49,796 nucleotides of DNA from Petrocella sp. FN5. GTDB lineage: Bacteria > Bacillota > Clostridia > Lachnospirales > Vallitaleaceae. Shown here piece by piece: positions 25,500-38,343 of the stretch. The stretch lies in the NCBI RefSeq assembly GCF_029210395.1, contig NZ_JARGDP010000017.1, forward strand, positions 1 through 49,796. The letters run 5' to 3'. The notes beneath the pieces are model-generated. The model was not told the DNA's origin, did no database searches, and saw only the letters and a program-made list of their open reading frames with translations. The stretch's first letter is position 1. Every line of letters begins with the position of its first letter. Position numbers and translations under genes: made by a program.

Positions 25500-25739
25500 A
25501 TGAAATTTGATTATCTAAAGAATTTGGCCCTTGTCAGTCAGATTGGTCTATTAATGGCAATACCTATCTTTCTTTGTATCTTTATAGGACACTGGATAGA
25601 TGGGAAGCTTGGAACCAATGGATTATTCCTGATTATATTCTTAATCCTTGGTGTTTTAGCAGCCTTTCGAAACCTGTTCGTTACCGTACTTAGTAGAGTT
25701 GATTCGGGAAAGAAGGGTTCTAAGCATGACAGAAAATAA
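25500..25739 (+). CDS. atpZ: AtpZ/AtpI-type small membrane protein
   Basis: 79 residues with two hydrophobic helices (about 10-32 and 40-62). It resembles the AtpZ family found first in many atp operons, proposed to aid assembly or Mg/Ca uptake. It overlaps the next gene by 14 bases. Confidence 0.78.
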   Translation: MKFDYLKNLALVSQIGLLMAIPIFLCIFIGHWIDGKLGTNGLFLIIFLILGVLAAFRNLFVTVLSRVDSGKKGSKHDRK

Positions 25740-26154
25740 GTCGATTGTGTGGTCTCTTTCCTGGAAAGTATTGATCATATTATGTATTACTTTTGGCGTA
25801 GGCGTTCTGTTGGTAGACGATATAGCTACCTATGCAAGAGGGATATTACTGGGTGGCTCGGTCACCTTGTTAAAAATTAAACTATTAGAAATCACATTGA
25901 AAAGAGCAATAAAGAAACCACCTAGTGCAGCTAAGAGTTATATGAGTGTGCATTACATGTTACGCTATGTGGTTACATTTATCGTTCTTTTTGTGGGTAT
26001 AGCCATACCTAATGTAAGTGGTGTGGCGGTTATTCTAGCACTTTTAAGTTTGAAGTTAGCGGCTTATTGGCAAGGTGCCCTTGAACCAAAGGTGCCGGTT
26101 GATGGCTCTATTGAATTCTTAGAGTGGGAGGATGATGAAGAAACTGACTTTTAA
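25726..26154 (+). CDS. atpI: ATP synthase subunit I (AtpI)
   Basis: 142 residues with four hydrophobic helices, matching AtpI, a c-ring assembly helper. The ATG at 25726 was chosen because the longer frame from 25699 lies wholly inside atpZ and AGAAGGG sits about 10 bases before 25726. In Na+-ATPase species AtpI is linked with mixed c-ring assembly, which suits the c subunits here. Confidence 0.75.
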   Translation: MTENKSIVWSLSWKVLIILCITFGVGVLLVDDIATYARGILLGGSVTLLKIKLLEITLKRAIKKPPSAAKSYMSVHYMLRYVVTFIVLFVGIAIPNVSGVAVILALLSLKLAAYWQGALEPKVPVDGSIEFLEWEDDEETDF

Positions 26155-26197
26155 GTCTAAGTAGTCTCAAATGTCTAGCAAAAGGAGATGATCACAG

Positions 26198-26929
26198 ATG
26201 GATTTTAGCATTCATGTTGCCAAAGTAGTCCGTATCGGCAGCTTTGAGCTCTGGATCACAGAATCAATGATTAACTCATGGATCATTTGTGGCGTCCTAA
26301 TTTTAATTGCCTTGATTGTAAGAAATGCAATTAAAAACCCCAAAAAAGTACCTGAAGGCGTTCAAAATGTTGTCGAATTTCTAGTGGATACACTGGATAA
26401 CTTTGCCGAAACGACTATGGGCAAGCACGGCAGAAAATTTGGATCCTTCTACGGTTCTATGATTATTTACATACTATTATGTAATATATCGGGGTTGTTT
26501 TTAGGACCAAACATTGGCGCACCACCAGCTGGAGAGCCAAAAGTATTAATTGATTTCATGAGACCCCCAACCGCTGACTTTGCACTAACATTTGCATTGG
26601 CCATGATTACGTTCACCATGGTCCAAGGTTTTGCCATCAAGGAAAAAGGTACTTTTTCTTGGTTAAAAGGCTTAACCGAACCCTTGTGGCCTTTAACGCC
26701 ACTTAATGTTATTGGAGAGTTGGCCAACCCAATATCCCTTAGTTTTCGTCTTTTTGGTAACATATTAGGTGGAACAATTATCATGGGATTGTATTATAAT
26801 CTACCCTGGTTTGCACTAATCGGCATTCCTGTAGCCTTACATGCGTATTTTGACATATTTGCAGGTGTGTTACAGGCTTTCATATTTGTTATGCTGAGCA
26901 TGACATTTGTTGCCAGTGCGATGGATTAG
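26198..26929 (+). CDS. atpB: F-ATP synthase subunit a
   Basis: 243 residues, six hydrophobic helices. It provides the ion half-channels. The essential stator arginine is in NPISLSFRLFGN. AAAGGAG lies before the ATG. The gene is followed closely by the two c-subunit genes. Confidence 0.96.
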   Translation: MDFSIHVAKVVRIGSFELWITESMINSWIICGVLILIALIVRNAIKNPKKVPEGVQNVVEFLVDTLDNFAETTMGKHGRKFGSFYGSMIIYILLCNISGLFLGPNIGAPPAGEPKVLIDFMRPPTADFALTFALAMITFTMVQGFAIKEKGTFSWLKGLTEPLWPLTPLNVIGELANPISLSFRLFGNILGGTIIMGLYYNLPWFALIGIPVALHAYFDIFAGVLQAFIFVMLSMTFVASAMD

Positions 26930-26952
26930 AATGGTCACATTCAGTAAAGTGA

Positions 26953-27501
<549 letters not shown>

Positions 27502-27514
27502 GAATAGTAAATAG

Positions 27515-27862
<348 letters not shown>

Positions 27863-27905
27863 TCCGGTATAACTTTTACCCTTTAACGAAAGGAGGAAAG
27901 GTGAA

Positions 27906-28487
27906 TTGAATGGTTTAAATATGGTAATGCAAAATCTTTCGACTTCCTTACCACAACTTAATGCACTTCCAGAGCCTTATGTTATCTTTTTTACGGAACA
28001 AACCATTATTCAAGTCATAGCCCATATACTTACTGTATTGGTATTATTTTATGTACTTGGAAGGCTACTTTTCAAACCTGTAAGAAATATTTTGCAAAAA
28101 AGAAAAGAAGAGATTGCCGATGAATATAAGCGCATAGATGAAGATACAGAAGCATTGGCAGCCCTTAAGACGGATTATGAAAGCAAATTACAAAACATCC
28201 ATCAAGAGGCAGAAAAAATACTTGCACATGCAAGAAAAAGAGCTATTGAACGCGAAGATGAGATTATAAAAGAAGCAAAAGATGAGGCAGATCGATTAAT
28301 AAAAAGAGCTCACCTTGATATTGAGCGTGAGAAAGAGCAGAGCAAAGACGAGATGCGTCGTGAGATTATCGGTGTTGCAACTGTAATGGCAAGCAAATTT
28401 GTTGCAGCGTCCATCAATGATGAGTTAAAGAATCAACTTGTAGATGAAACCCTTGCAAGTATTGGAGAATCCTCATGGTTGAGTTAG
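27906..28487 (+). CDS. atpF: F-ATP synthase subunit b
   Basis: 193 residues: one N-terminal helix (about 25-50) followed by a long charged coiled coil (KKRKEEIADEYKRIDED onward). It is part of the peripheral stalk. The start is a TTG at 27906 with AGGAGG at 27891-27896. An in-frame ATG five codons later is possible but farther from that site. Confidence 0.93.
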   Translation: MNGLNMVMQNLSTSLPQLNALPEPYVIFFTEQTIIQVIAHILTVLVLFYVLGRLLFKPVRNILQKRKEEIADEYKRIDEDTEALAALKTDYESKLQNIHQEAEKILAHARKRAIEREDEIIKEAKDEADRLIKRAHLDIEREKEQSKDEMRREIIGVATVMASKFVAASINDELKNQLVDETLASIGESSWLS

Positions 28488-29023
28488 TAGCAAAACGTTA
28501 TGGTTCAGCAATCTTTCAGCTTGCCGAAGAAAAAGATGCTGTAGATGATTTGCAAAAGGATATTCTGTTAATTCAAGAAAGTTTTTTAGATGAGGGTTTG
28601 ATTGAATTTCTAAGTCATCCCAAAGTTTCTATGACAGATAAGATCAAATTACTTGAAGACACATTAACAGATAAGATTGGCCAAGATCTATTAGGCCTTA
28701 TGATTCTAATCTTAAAGAAGAACAGACAACAATACATCTCTGATATCTTGAAAGAAATTCTTGACATGATAGACACCTATCAAGGTAAAGTGAAGGCTTA
28801 TATTGAGTCTGTGGATGAACTGAGCAGTGAGAAGAAAAAGCAGATTATCGATCAATTGGAAAAGTCAACAGACAAAAAGATCATTCCAGAATACAGAATT
28901 GACAAAACCCTTATAGGTGGCTTGTTCATTCGAATTGGAGATCGGGTTATTGATAACAGTATCAAAGGACATATGCATACAATGTCTAAGAAGCTGTTAG
29001 AGACTAAAATTAATTTTTCGTAG
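28475..29023 (+). CDS. atpH: F-ATP synthase subunit delta
   Basis: 182 residues, all-helical N-terminal domain and a C-terminal domain with the typical [19 protein letters not shown] end. It links F1 to the peripheral stalk. It overlaps atpF by 13 bases. Confidence 0.94.
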   Translation: MVELVAKRYGSAIFQLAEEKDAVDDLQKDILLIQESFLDEGLIEFLSHPKVSMTDKIKLLEDTLTDKIGQDLLGLMILILKKNRQQYISDILKEILDMIDTYQGKVKAYIESVDELSSEKKKQIIDQLEKSTDKKIIPEYRIDKTLIGGLFIRIGDRVIDNSIKGHMHTMSKKLLETKINFS

Positions 29024-29043
29024 AAAGGCGGTGTGACCTCGGT

Positions 29044-30567
29044 ATGAATTTGAAACCAGAAGAAATCAGCTCAGTGATCAAAGAGCAGATTAAACGCTAC
29101 AAAACCGAATTAGAAGTTGCCGATGTAGGTACTGTAATTCAGGTTGCCGATGGTATTGCCCGTATACATGGCTTAGAAAACGCTATGGCAGGAGAGCTAC
29201 TTGAGTTTCCTGGTGACGTTTATGGTATGGTTCTTAACCTTGAACAAGACAATGTTGGTGCCGTGTTAATGGGATCAGACAAGGGTATTGGTGAAGGTGA
29301 TATTGTAAAAGCCACAGGACGGGTTGTAGAAGTACCAGTCGGTGATGCATTAATGGGACGTGTTGTCAACGCAATTGGTCAGCCAATTGACGGTAAAGGT
29401 CCGATTAGCACAGACAAGTTTAGACAAGTTGAAAGAGTTGCACCTGGTGTTATCGAGCGTAAGTCCGTAGACACCCCACTTCAAACAGGTCTTAAGGCGA
29501 TTGATGCCATGGTGCCTATTGGACGTGGACAAAGAGAGCTCATCATTGGAGACAGACAAACAGGTAAGACAGCGATAGCTATTGATACAATTATGAATCA
29601 AAAAGATTCCGGTGTATTATGTATTTATGTAGCCATAGGACAAAAAGCTTCAACAGTTGCACAATTGGTTAAAAAGTTAGAAGAGAATGGCGCAATGGAT
29701 TATACGACCGTAGTTGCGGCCAACGCCTCTGAACCAGCGCCACTTCAATTTATCGCGCCTTTTGCAGGTTGTGCGATTGGTGAAGAATGGATGGAAGAAG
29801 GTAAAGAAGTCCTTATCATTTATGATGATTTATCCAAACACGCAGTTGCCTACAGAGCTATGTCACTACTGCTTCGTAGACCACCGGGACGTGAAGCTTA
29901 TCCTGGAGATGTATTCTATTTGCATTCCAGATTGTTAGAACGTGCCGCTAAGCTTTCTGATGAGCGTGGTGGTGGATCTTTAACCGCACTGCCCATCATT
30001 GAAACACAAGCAGGCGACATTTCAGCCTATATCCCTACAAATGTTATTTCCATCACCGACGGTCAGATTTTCCTTGAGACAGAGATGTTTAATTCAGGGA
30101 TTAGACCTGCAATCAACCCCGGACTATCCGTATCTAGGGTTGGTGGTGCCGCTCAGATCAAAGCCATGAAGAAAATTGCCGGACCCATTCGTGTTGAGCT
30201 TGCTCAGTACCGTGAGTTGGCAGCTTTTGCTCAATTTGGCTCAGACCTTGATAAAGAAACAAGAGATCGTCTAACACAAGGTGAACGTATTATAGAAGTA
30301 CTAAAACAAGCTCAATACAAGCCTTTAAAAGTTGCAGAGCAAATCGTGATTCTATACGCTGCGACTCGAAAATTCTTAATGGATATCGAGCTTGACGATA
30401 TACATAAATTCGAAACTGGACTAATGGAATTTGTTGAAACCATGTATCCGGAAATCTTAGCAGACTTGATTAAAGATTCAGGTTTGACAGATGAGCTTGA
30501 TAAGCGTCTTGAAGACGTGATTGGTGAATTCAAAACAGACTTCATGAAGAAGAGTGAAGAGGTGTAA
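29044..30567 (+). CDS. atpA: F-ATP synthase subunit alpha
   Basis: 507 residues. P-loop [17 protein letters not shown]-type regions absent as expected for alpha, and the [20 protein letters not shown] stretch present. It is the non-catalytic nucleotide-binding subunit of F1. GAAAGGCGG lies before the ATG, 20 bases after atpH. Confidence 0.98.
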   Translation: MNLKPEEISSVIKEQIKRYKTELEVADVGTVIQVADGIARIHGLENAMAGELLEFPGDVYGMVLNLEQDNVGAVLMGSDKGIGEGDIVKATGRVVEVPVGDALMGRVVNAIGQPIDGKGPISTDKFRQVERVAPGVIERKSVDTPLQTGLKAIDAMVPIGRGQRELIIGDRQTGKTAIAIDTIMNQKDSGVLCIYVAIGQKASTVAQLVKKLEENGAMDYTTVVAANASEPAPLQFIAPFAGCAIGEEWMEEGKEVLIIYDDLSKHAVAYRAMSLLLRRPPGREAYPGDVFYLHSRLLERAAKLSDERGGGSLTALPIIETQAGDISAYIPTNVISITDGQIFLETEMFNSGIRPAINPGLSVSRVGGAAQIKAMKKIAGPIRVELAQYRELAAFAQFGSDLDKETRDRLTQGERIIEVLKQAQYKPLKVAEQIVILYAATRKFLMDIELDDIHKFETGLMEFVETMYPEILADLIKDSGLTDELDKRLEDVIGEFKTDFMKKSEEV

Positions 30568-30574
30568 TTAATCG

Positions 30575-32843
<2,269 letters not shown>

Positions 32844-32854
32844 TAGGTGATTTT

Positions 32855-33289
32855 ATGGCGACAAACAAAATCGAATTACATATTGTAACACCGGATCGTG
32901 AGTTTTTTACCGCAGAAGTGGATGCTTTGTCTTTTAAGACAACAGAAGGTTTCATAGGTGTACTATATGACCATATTCCTTTGATAACAACACTAACCAG
33001 TGGTAAAGCTGTGTTTAAAAATGATAAAGACACATTTGAAGCGGTATTGCATAATGGTTTCGCAGAAATTGGCGAAGAAAAGGTGACCATACTGACCGAT
33101 GCAGCTGAATGGGCAGATGAGATTGATATGGACAGGGCCTTATCTGCTAGACAGCGCGCCGAGAAGAAGCTTGAAGAAATGACCCATCATGATGAAAAAC
33201 ATAAAGAAGAAGGCGTTGTTCAAGCACAAGCATCACTCCTTAGAGCTTTGGCTAGGATTGAAATAGCACAAGCAAGGCAGGACAAATAA
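32855..33289 (+). CDS. atpC: F-ATP synthase subunit epsilon
   Basis: 144 residues: beta-sandwich N-terminal domain (VTPDREFFTAEVDAL) and a C-terminal helical part that ends in a LARIEIAQARQ helix. It is the last gene of the operon. Confidence 0.95.
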   Translation: MATNKIELHIVTPDREFFTAEVDALSFKTTEGFIGVLYDHIPLITTLTSGKAVFKNDKDTFEAVLHNGFAEIGEEKVTILTDAAEWADEIDMDRALSARQRAEKKLEEMTHHDEKHKEEGVVQAQASLLRALARIEIAQARQDK

Positions 33290-33311
33290 GAATATAATAC
33301 TAATTAAAAAC

Positions 33312-33358
33312 AACAAGAGGCTGTCCTACTGGGTAGCCTCTTGTTATTAATTTGTAAT
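33312..33358 (+). terminator. Terminator of the atp operon
   Basis: An 11-bp stem AACAAGAGGCT / AGCCTCTTGTT followed by ATTAATTTG. The T-run is weak but the position fits. Confidence 0.75.
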
Positions 33359-33466
33359 ATACCTTTTATCTGATTTCGGTAATCATATGAGCATCCTTTG
33401 CCGATATACATAAGAGTCTTTCTAAACATAATTTGATGACTGAATATAGAAAAGGTGGAGCTTCAT

Positions 33467-36400
33467 ATGAAAACGTTAAAATATAAGCGCATCATCATAG
33501 GCATCTTAATCATAACATTAGTGGCCATACTTGGGATCGTACCCATGGAGCTAGAAGCGGCTGATGGTACTTTGATATGGAGAAAACTAGATACAATGGA
33601 CACCAACTTCACCATTATTAATAATAAGACCGGTGACAATGAGATTTTATTGGAGTTGGACTTATCTGTCACAGGCAATTATGCCTTATTTTACCATCTA
33701 GAAGACGGCCGTCAAACAGAAATCCGGTTTCAACAAGCCTATGAAAAAGTGGATGTGAAGTATTTTGTTAGAGAAGATTTAGGCGCGACCAATGTCACCC
33801 AAGATCTAGTCTCTAATTCTTATTTGCAAATGGATTATAATCTTACAGTGCCGGATTGGCGCTTTGATGGCGCCAAACTGGTTGGCCCCTCAGGCGGCTT
33901 AGAATTTAGCATCCCAAGATCTGCTAGCTCACAATACCCTGGTGTTGCCTTTGAGGTGGATAACAAAAGAGTCTATATCAAGTGGGATTTTCAATTAGGA
34001 AAAGCCTTTGTACTCATAAGAAACTATAACAAGGGCTTTATTATGCCCGTAAGTTATGCAAAGCCAAACGGAACGACTGAGAACATTAAGGTTCTCAAAG
34101 GTCTAGAGGGCTTTACTGTCACGCCGACCCATCTAAGAGAAAATGAAGCAGGGACAGCCAACATAGAGATTAAGCCCATAGCACAACCCACAGATACAGG
34201 CAATAAACCAGGGAACAGGCCTGGACTAGATATCAAGTTCAAACAACCCAAGGAACTGGATAATGATACATGGACCTATGATTATGAATTAACCAATTTA
34301 AGTGACATAAGCGCTATCATTGAACTGGATGATATCGGCTCCGATTCCTATCTGGACTTTAATTTTAGACTCAAAGACTTTGGAGATTTGGACGACAGCA
34401 ACCTGGTTTATGCACTGGATGTAGATGATGCTGACGCTAATGTAGATGTCGGTTATGACTATGACTCAGACACCCACGAGTACAAAGTAAGACTGGTTAA
34501 GGACAACTCGGACCTATTTGATGATGGCAAAACCATTCAATGGTCAGAACTTGAAGCCAGTCGTATTTATAATGTCAATATTGGTTTTCAAGTGGATCTG
34601 GATGCAATCGGTTTTGAAGATTATGGCTTTACCGGTTATAGACCTGTGAATGGTTTCGGGTATACCTATATGGCATATGAACTTAAGCGGGCTAACGCAA
34701 AAGAAGCCTATCTGGACATTGTACCATACGATATAGGTAGTCAGGGGGATGTGGAATATATTATCCTCTATAGTAAAGTTGTTAAACCCGAACTGGATCC
34801 AAACGGTGATCTGTGGCTCAAGAATTATCATTCTACGACTGGGGACAATGATGAGATTTTTATCCCTGTACCATTTCAAAGCACATCATCACAAGATGCC
34901 TATCAGGTATTTGTGAATTTTGCTGGGGTTCAGATTCGATCCCAAGTGCTAAATTATAAGGCAATTGATGATCAGAACGTACCTCCAACCACACCGGCCA
35001 TTCGAACCATAGAGAATGTCATCGTAGTACCTCCGCTGGATGAGACAGATAACCCAACCAAAGTCGAGATGGACTTGGTATGGGATGCCCCAACCAATAA
35101 GACAGTCAAGGAACTGGATGACATATTCAAAGATGGTGGGTCACTTTTTTATGAATTGTCAATTAATGAAGTGCCTACAAATAACGCGAGCAACCCTTAT
35201 CAAGTCATCAAAGTATTTGAAGTCTATAAAGAGGATAATGTTTATAAGCTTAGACAATCCAGTGATGTACCTGGAACGCTACCAACACCATCTGAACAAC
35301 TCAACTATGCATTTGGGTATAATAAAACCGATGAACGCCTTAGGTTAAATAAGATTGTTCTTTATGAGAATGGTGCTTGGATTAACACTCTAGATACGGT
35401 TATTGATGAAGAAGCAGTAGAACCCTATGTAGTATCAGATTCCCAAACACCCTATGATTTTGAATTTCCGGGGGTCAATTACTTAAGAATCAAAGCCATC
35501 ACAGTAAAAGACGGTGTTGTATCTGAATCCCAGATGTCCATACCGGCCAGTCTTTCACTAAGTATGGTTACTTATGATATTCCAATTGTAGACACATTGA
35601 CATATGACCCATTATATGGCAATGTCCAAGATCGTTCAACAGGTGTCACTTTAAAATGGCATACAGTGGATGTAGCTAACTATGAAAGGAACATGCTAGA
35701 ACCCATTAACAAAGCCATAGAAAGTATTAATTACAAAATCTATATCTCAGAAGCATTGGATCAAGTTTTACCATTAAACGAAGATGACTCGGAATATGAA
35801 CTGCTGGACATAACCAATGAAGGATTAATGCTTATTGGTGACGACGCCATCAATGAACTAAGAGACGGTGAAGTGGTTTACTTTGTACGTTCAACACCCA
35901 ATGGCACCAATACCAACTTAAGCGTAGATGTTCAGGGCCTAGATGCCAATAAAACTTATTACATTCGGATTGTAACACAGCTTGAGATTACCGACGATGA
36001 GATAAGAGAATCGGACCCATCCAGTGTACTAAGTGCTACAGTACCTCAGACCCCTATACCACCGGGAGATGAAGAGATTTTCCCATTAGCGCCTGAAGGC
36101 TTTACAGTTGATTATGCCGATGAAGGTTTATTAAATGCAGGCTTAACATGGTTCTTACCAGCAGCCATGGCATTTGAGGATGATCTAAACGGTTTTGAAG
36201 TTTTAGCCATTGAAGACAGGGCACTTCCTGAGAATCTATCAGCCAAAACAATAGGCATTACAGATATATTAGATGGCTCAGAGTTAAGTAGTGACGTTGT
36301 TGAAGGATGGCGCATCTACAAACATGAAGGCATAACCTATTTGAAAAAATACAACAGACAGACAGGTTTATGGGAAGATAAGGACCTGGCTTTACTTGTT

Positions 36401-38329
36401 ATTGAAAACAATCGCTTCTATTTGATTGATGATGCGAACGCGCCTAACAAAGTCAATTACTACTATGTACGATCAACAAAAATGGAAGGTGAGTTTGTCA
36501 CGAACACATCACCTTGGGTTCCAGGAACCTTAACCACAGCACCTGTAAAAGGGCCTATCAATCTAATCGTTGACTATGAATCTGGTTATACTTATGAATC
36601 TAAGACAGCGTTAATCATTCGTTTTGACGCACCTATACCCGAGATGAATCAGATTGGTTCAGACTATCGTATTGAAGTCTTTGTAAAAGGGGAAGATGAT
36701 TTGGATTATACTATCACAAAGTATCCGGCCGTACTTCTTGGAGATACAACAGGTGGTCCTGTAGGCTATAAAAGATTGCATTATAGGATTACAGATTTAA
36801 AGCCGGGTAAGACTTATAACATCAAGGTTAGAATTGAGGATCGGACAAAACCGGAAGAAATATTACCGGACGGATCCAGAGTATATCCGAAATCACCCTA
36901 TTCCGAAACCGTTGTATCAAGAACAGAATTTGATCAAGAGAGTTACGATAAGGAAAATAAATACTATGAATATATTGATTACTACTTAAGAAAAGCGGAA
37001 GCTTTAAAACAACTTATTTACTTTAAGATAACCGATACCAGTAGAGAAACAGCGGTAAAATACCGTGAGAATTATGGAGAAGGTATCATAAAAAGAACTA
37101 TAAATGGTGAGCTTACTCTGTATTCCGATAACAAAGCCACCAATACTTATTATGTACCGTCCAACTCCCTTGAGGCAATAAACGGACACAACGTAACCAT
37201 AAAAATCCAAAGTAAAAATCAAGTGGTTGGTATAAGACCCAGAACCCTAGGTGTCAACATCAGCAAAGAAGTAGGTGAGATGGTAGAAGAGATTAAGCGC
37301 TATAATAGCACTTATAAAGATTACTACTTAAGAATAAAGATTCATACAGATACTTTTACCGGAAAGATCAACAACATTACCCCTTCCAGTGAAGTGGTAC
37401 AAGTTGAGCTGGCTTTGGTAGGTAGTTTTCAATTAGAAGAAGAGATTGATCGGCTTATGGTCAGCACCTTAGACAGTGTTATTGCCAGTAATAGGGCAGG
37501 ATTGATTGTGGATATTGAAAACGAACTAAAAAAAGGCATCAATGATACCCAACTCATTGGAATAGTCGATCAAAGGGTTAAGAAGGTGGAGCAGGCTTAT
37601 ATAAGTCAGGCATCCAATCTATATTTTAATAACATCAGTTCGAATGTGACAACCATCAGCCAACCAAGTAAAGCCATATATATTGCCTTAGCACCCATAA
37701 AAAGTCCGGCCAATAATGAAATCTACACCAGAGAAAACAACGTATGGAAAAAAGTAAACAGCACATATTTTAATAATAGACACTATGTAGATGCCCTAAA
37801 GCTGAATCCTTATATTCTCTTACCATCTTCTAACACATCTGTGGATTTGGTACAGCTTTATGCACAAGATGGTATTGATGTCATCAATTATTATAATCTA
37901 TCCAGTATTTTTACGGCCAATGATTTTCAAAGTCCAACGAAAGCAATTCAGAAATACCAGTGGGTATCAGCTCTAGCAAGACTCATAGGTGCGCCTGAAG
38001 GTCAGGATACGGCGGATTATTTGAGAAACAGAGGTATTAACGCAACAACATTAAACAGCTATCAAACATTAAGGAAGGACCAAGCCTTAGGCTTGTATAT
38101 AGACACCTATGCCTATCGACATAAGATTAATTTAAACCGAGTTGTTATCACCAATTACAATATTATATCGGATATTGGAGAGGCAGATGCAGCACTTAGA
38201 CAAAAACTCATTATTGGTGCTAACTTAGGCATTATTAAGCCTGAGGGTGGTAGAATAAGTCCAAGTCAAAACATTACGATGAAAGAAGCCATGCAACTAT
38301 TGATTACACTACATAAGGGCTTGAATTGA
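33467..38329 (+). CDS. Giant exported FN3-like surface protein
   Basis: 1620 residues. A signal peptide (about 1-32, ending ...PMELEAA) is followed by an acidic adhesin-like part (about 35-500), then several FN3-like repeats (about 510-1130) rich in Tyr, Asp and Thr. A helical and beta domain comes next (about 1140-1440). The C-terminal ~150 residues resemble degenerate SLH repeats (WVSALARLIGAPEG; LGIIKPEGGRISPSQNITMKEAM). It is probably an S-layer-associated or cell-surface structural protein. The ATG at 33467 follows AAAGGTGGAG; an in-frame GTG at 33455 overlaps that site. Its stop overlaps the next frame region. Confidence 0.8.
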   Translation: MKTLKYKRIIIGILIITLVAILGIVPMELEAADGTLIWRKLDTMDTNFTIINNKTGDNEILLELDLSVTGNYALFYHLEDGRQTEIRFQQAYEKVDVKYFVREDLGATNVTQDLVSNSYLQMDYNLTVPDWRFDGAKLVGPSGGLEFSIPRSASSQYPGVAFEVDNKRVYIKWDFQLGKAFVLIRNYNKGFIMPVSYAKPNGTTENIKVLKGLEGFTVTPTHLRENEAGTANIEIKPIAQPTDTGNKPGNRPGLDIKFKQPKELDNDTWTYDYELTNLSDISAIIELDDIGSDSYLDFNFRLKDFGDLDDSNLVYALDVDDADANVDVGYDYDSDTHEYKVRLVKDNSDLFDDGKTIQWSELEASRIYNVNIGFQVDLDAIGFEDYGFTGYRPVNGFGYTYMAYELKRANAKEAYLDIVPYDIGSQGDVEYIILYSKVVKPELDPNGDLWLKNYHSTTGDNDEIFIPVPFQSTSSQDAYQVFVNFAGVQIRSQVLNYKAIDDQNVPPTTPAIRTIENVIVVPPLDETDNPTKVEMDLVWDAPTNKTVKELDDIFKDGGSLFYELSINEVPTNNASNPYQVIKVFEVYKEDNVYKLRQSSDVPGTLPTPSEQLNYAFGYNKTDERLRLNKIVLYENGAWINTLDTVIDEEAVEPYVVSDSQTPYDFEFPGVNYLRIKAITVKDGVVSESQMSIPASLSLSMVTYDIPIVDTLTYDPLYGNVQDRSTGVTLKWHTVDVANYERNMLEPINKAIESINYKIYISEALDQVLPLNEDDSEYELLDITNEGLMLIGDDAINELRDGEVVYFVRSTPNGTNTNLSVDVQGLDANKTYYIRIVTQLEITDDEIRESDPSSVLSATVPQTPIPPGDEEIFPLAPEGFTVDYADEGLLNAGLTWFLPAAMAFEDDLNGFEVLAIEDRALPENLSAKTIGITDILDGSELSSDVVEGWRIYKHEGITYLKKYNRQTGLWEDKDLALLVIENNRFYLIDDANAPNKVNYYYVRSTKMEGEFVTNTSPWVPGTLTTAPVKGPINLIVDYESGYTYESKTALIIRFDAPIPEMNQIGSDYRIEVFVKGEDDLDYTITKYPAVLLGDTTGGPVGYKRLHYRITDLKPGKTYNIKVRIEDRTKPEEILPDGSRVYPKSPYSETVVSRTEFDQESYDKENKYYEYIDYYLRKAEALKQLIYFKITDTSRETAVKYRENYGEGIIKRTINGELTLYSDNKATNTYYVPSNSLEAINGHNVTIKIQSKNQVVGIRPRTLGVNISKEVGEMVEEIKRYNSTYKDYYLRIKIHTDTFTGKINNITPSSEVVQVELALVGSFQLEEEIDRLMVSTLDSVIASNRAGLIVDIENELKKGINDTQLIGIVDQRVKKVEQAYISQASNLYFNNISSNVTTISQPSKAIYIALAPIKSPANNEIYTRENNVWKKVNSTYFNNRHYVDALKLNPYILLPSSNTSVDLVQLYAQDGIDVINYYNLSSIFTANDFQSPTKAIQKYQWVSALARLIGAPEGQDTADYLRNRGINATTLNSYQTLRKDQALGLYIDTYAYRHKINLNRVVITNYNIISDIGEADAALRQKLIIGANLGIIKPEGGRISPSQNITMKEAMQLLITLHKGLN

Positions 38330-38343
38330 TGGGAGGTACCAAC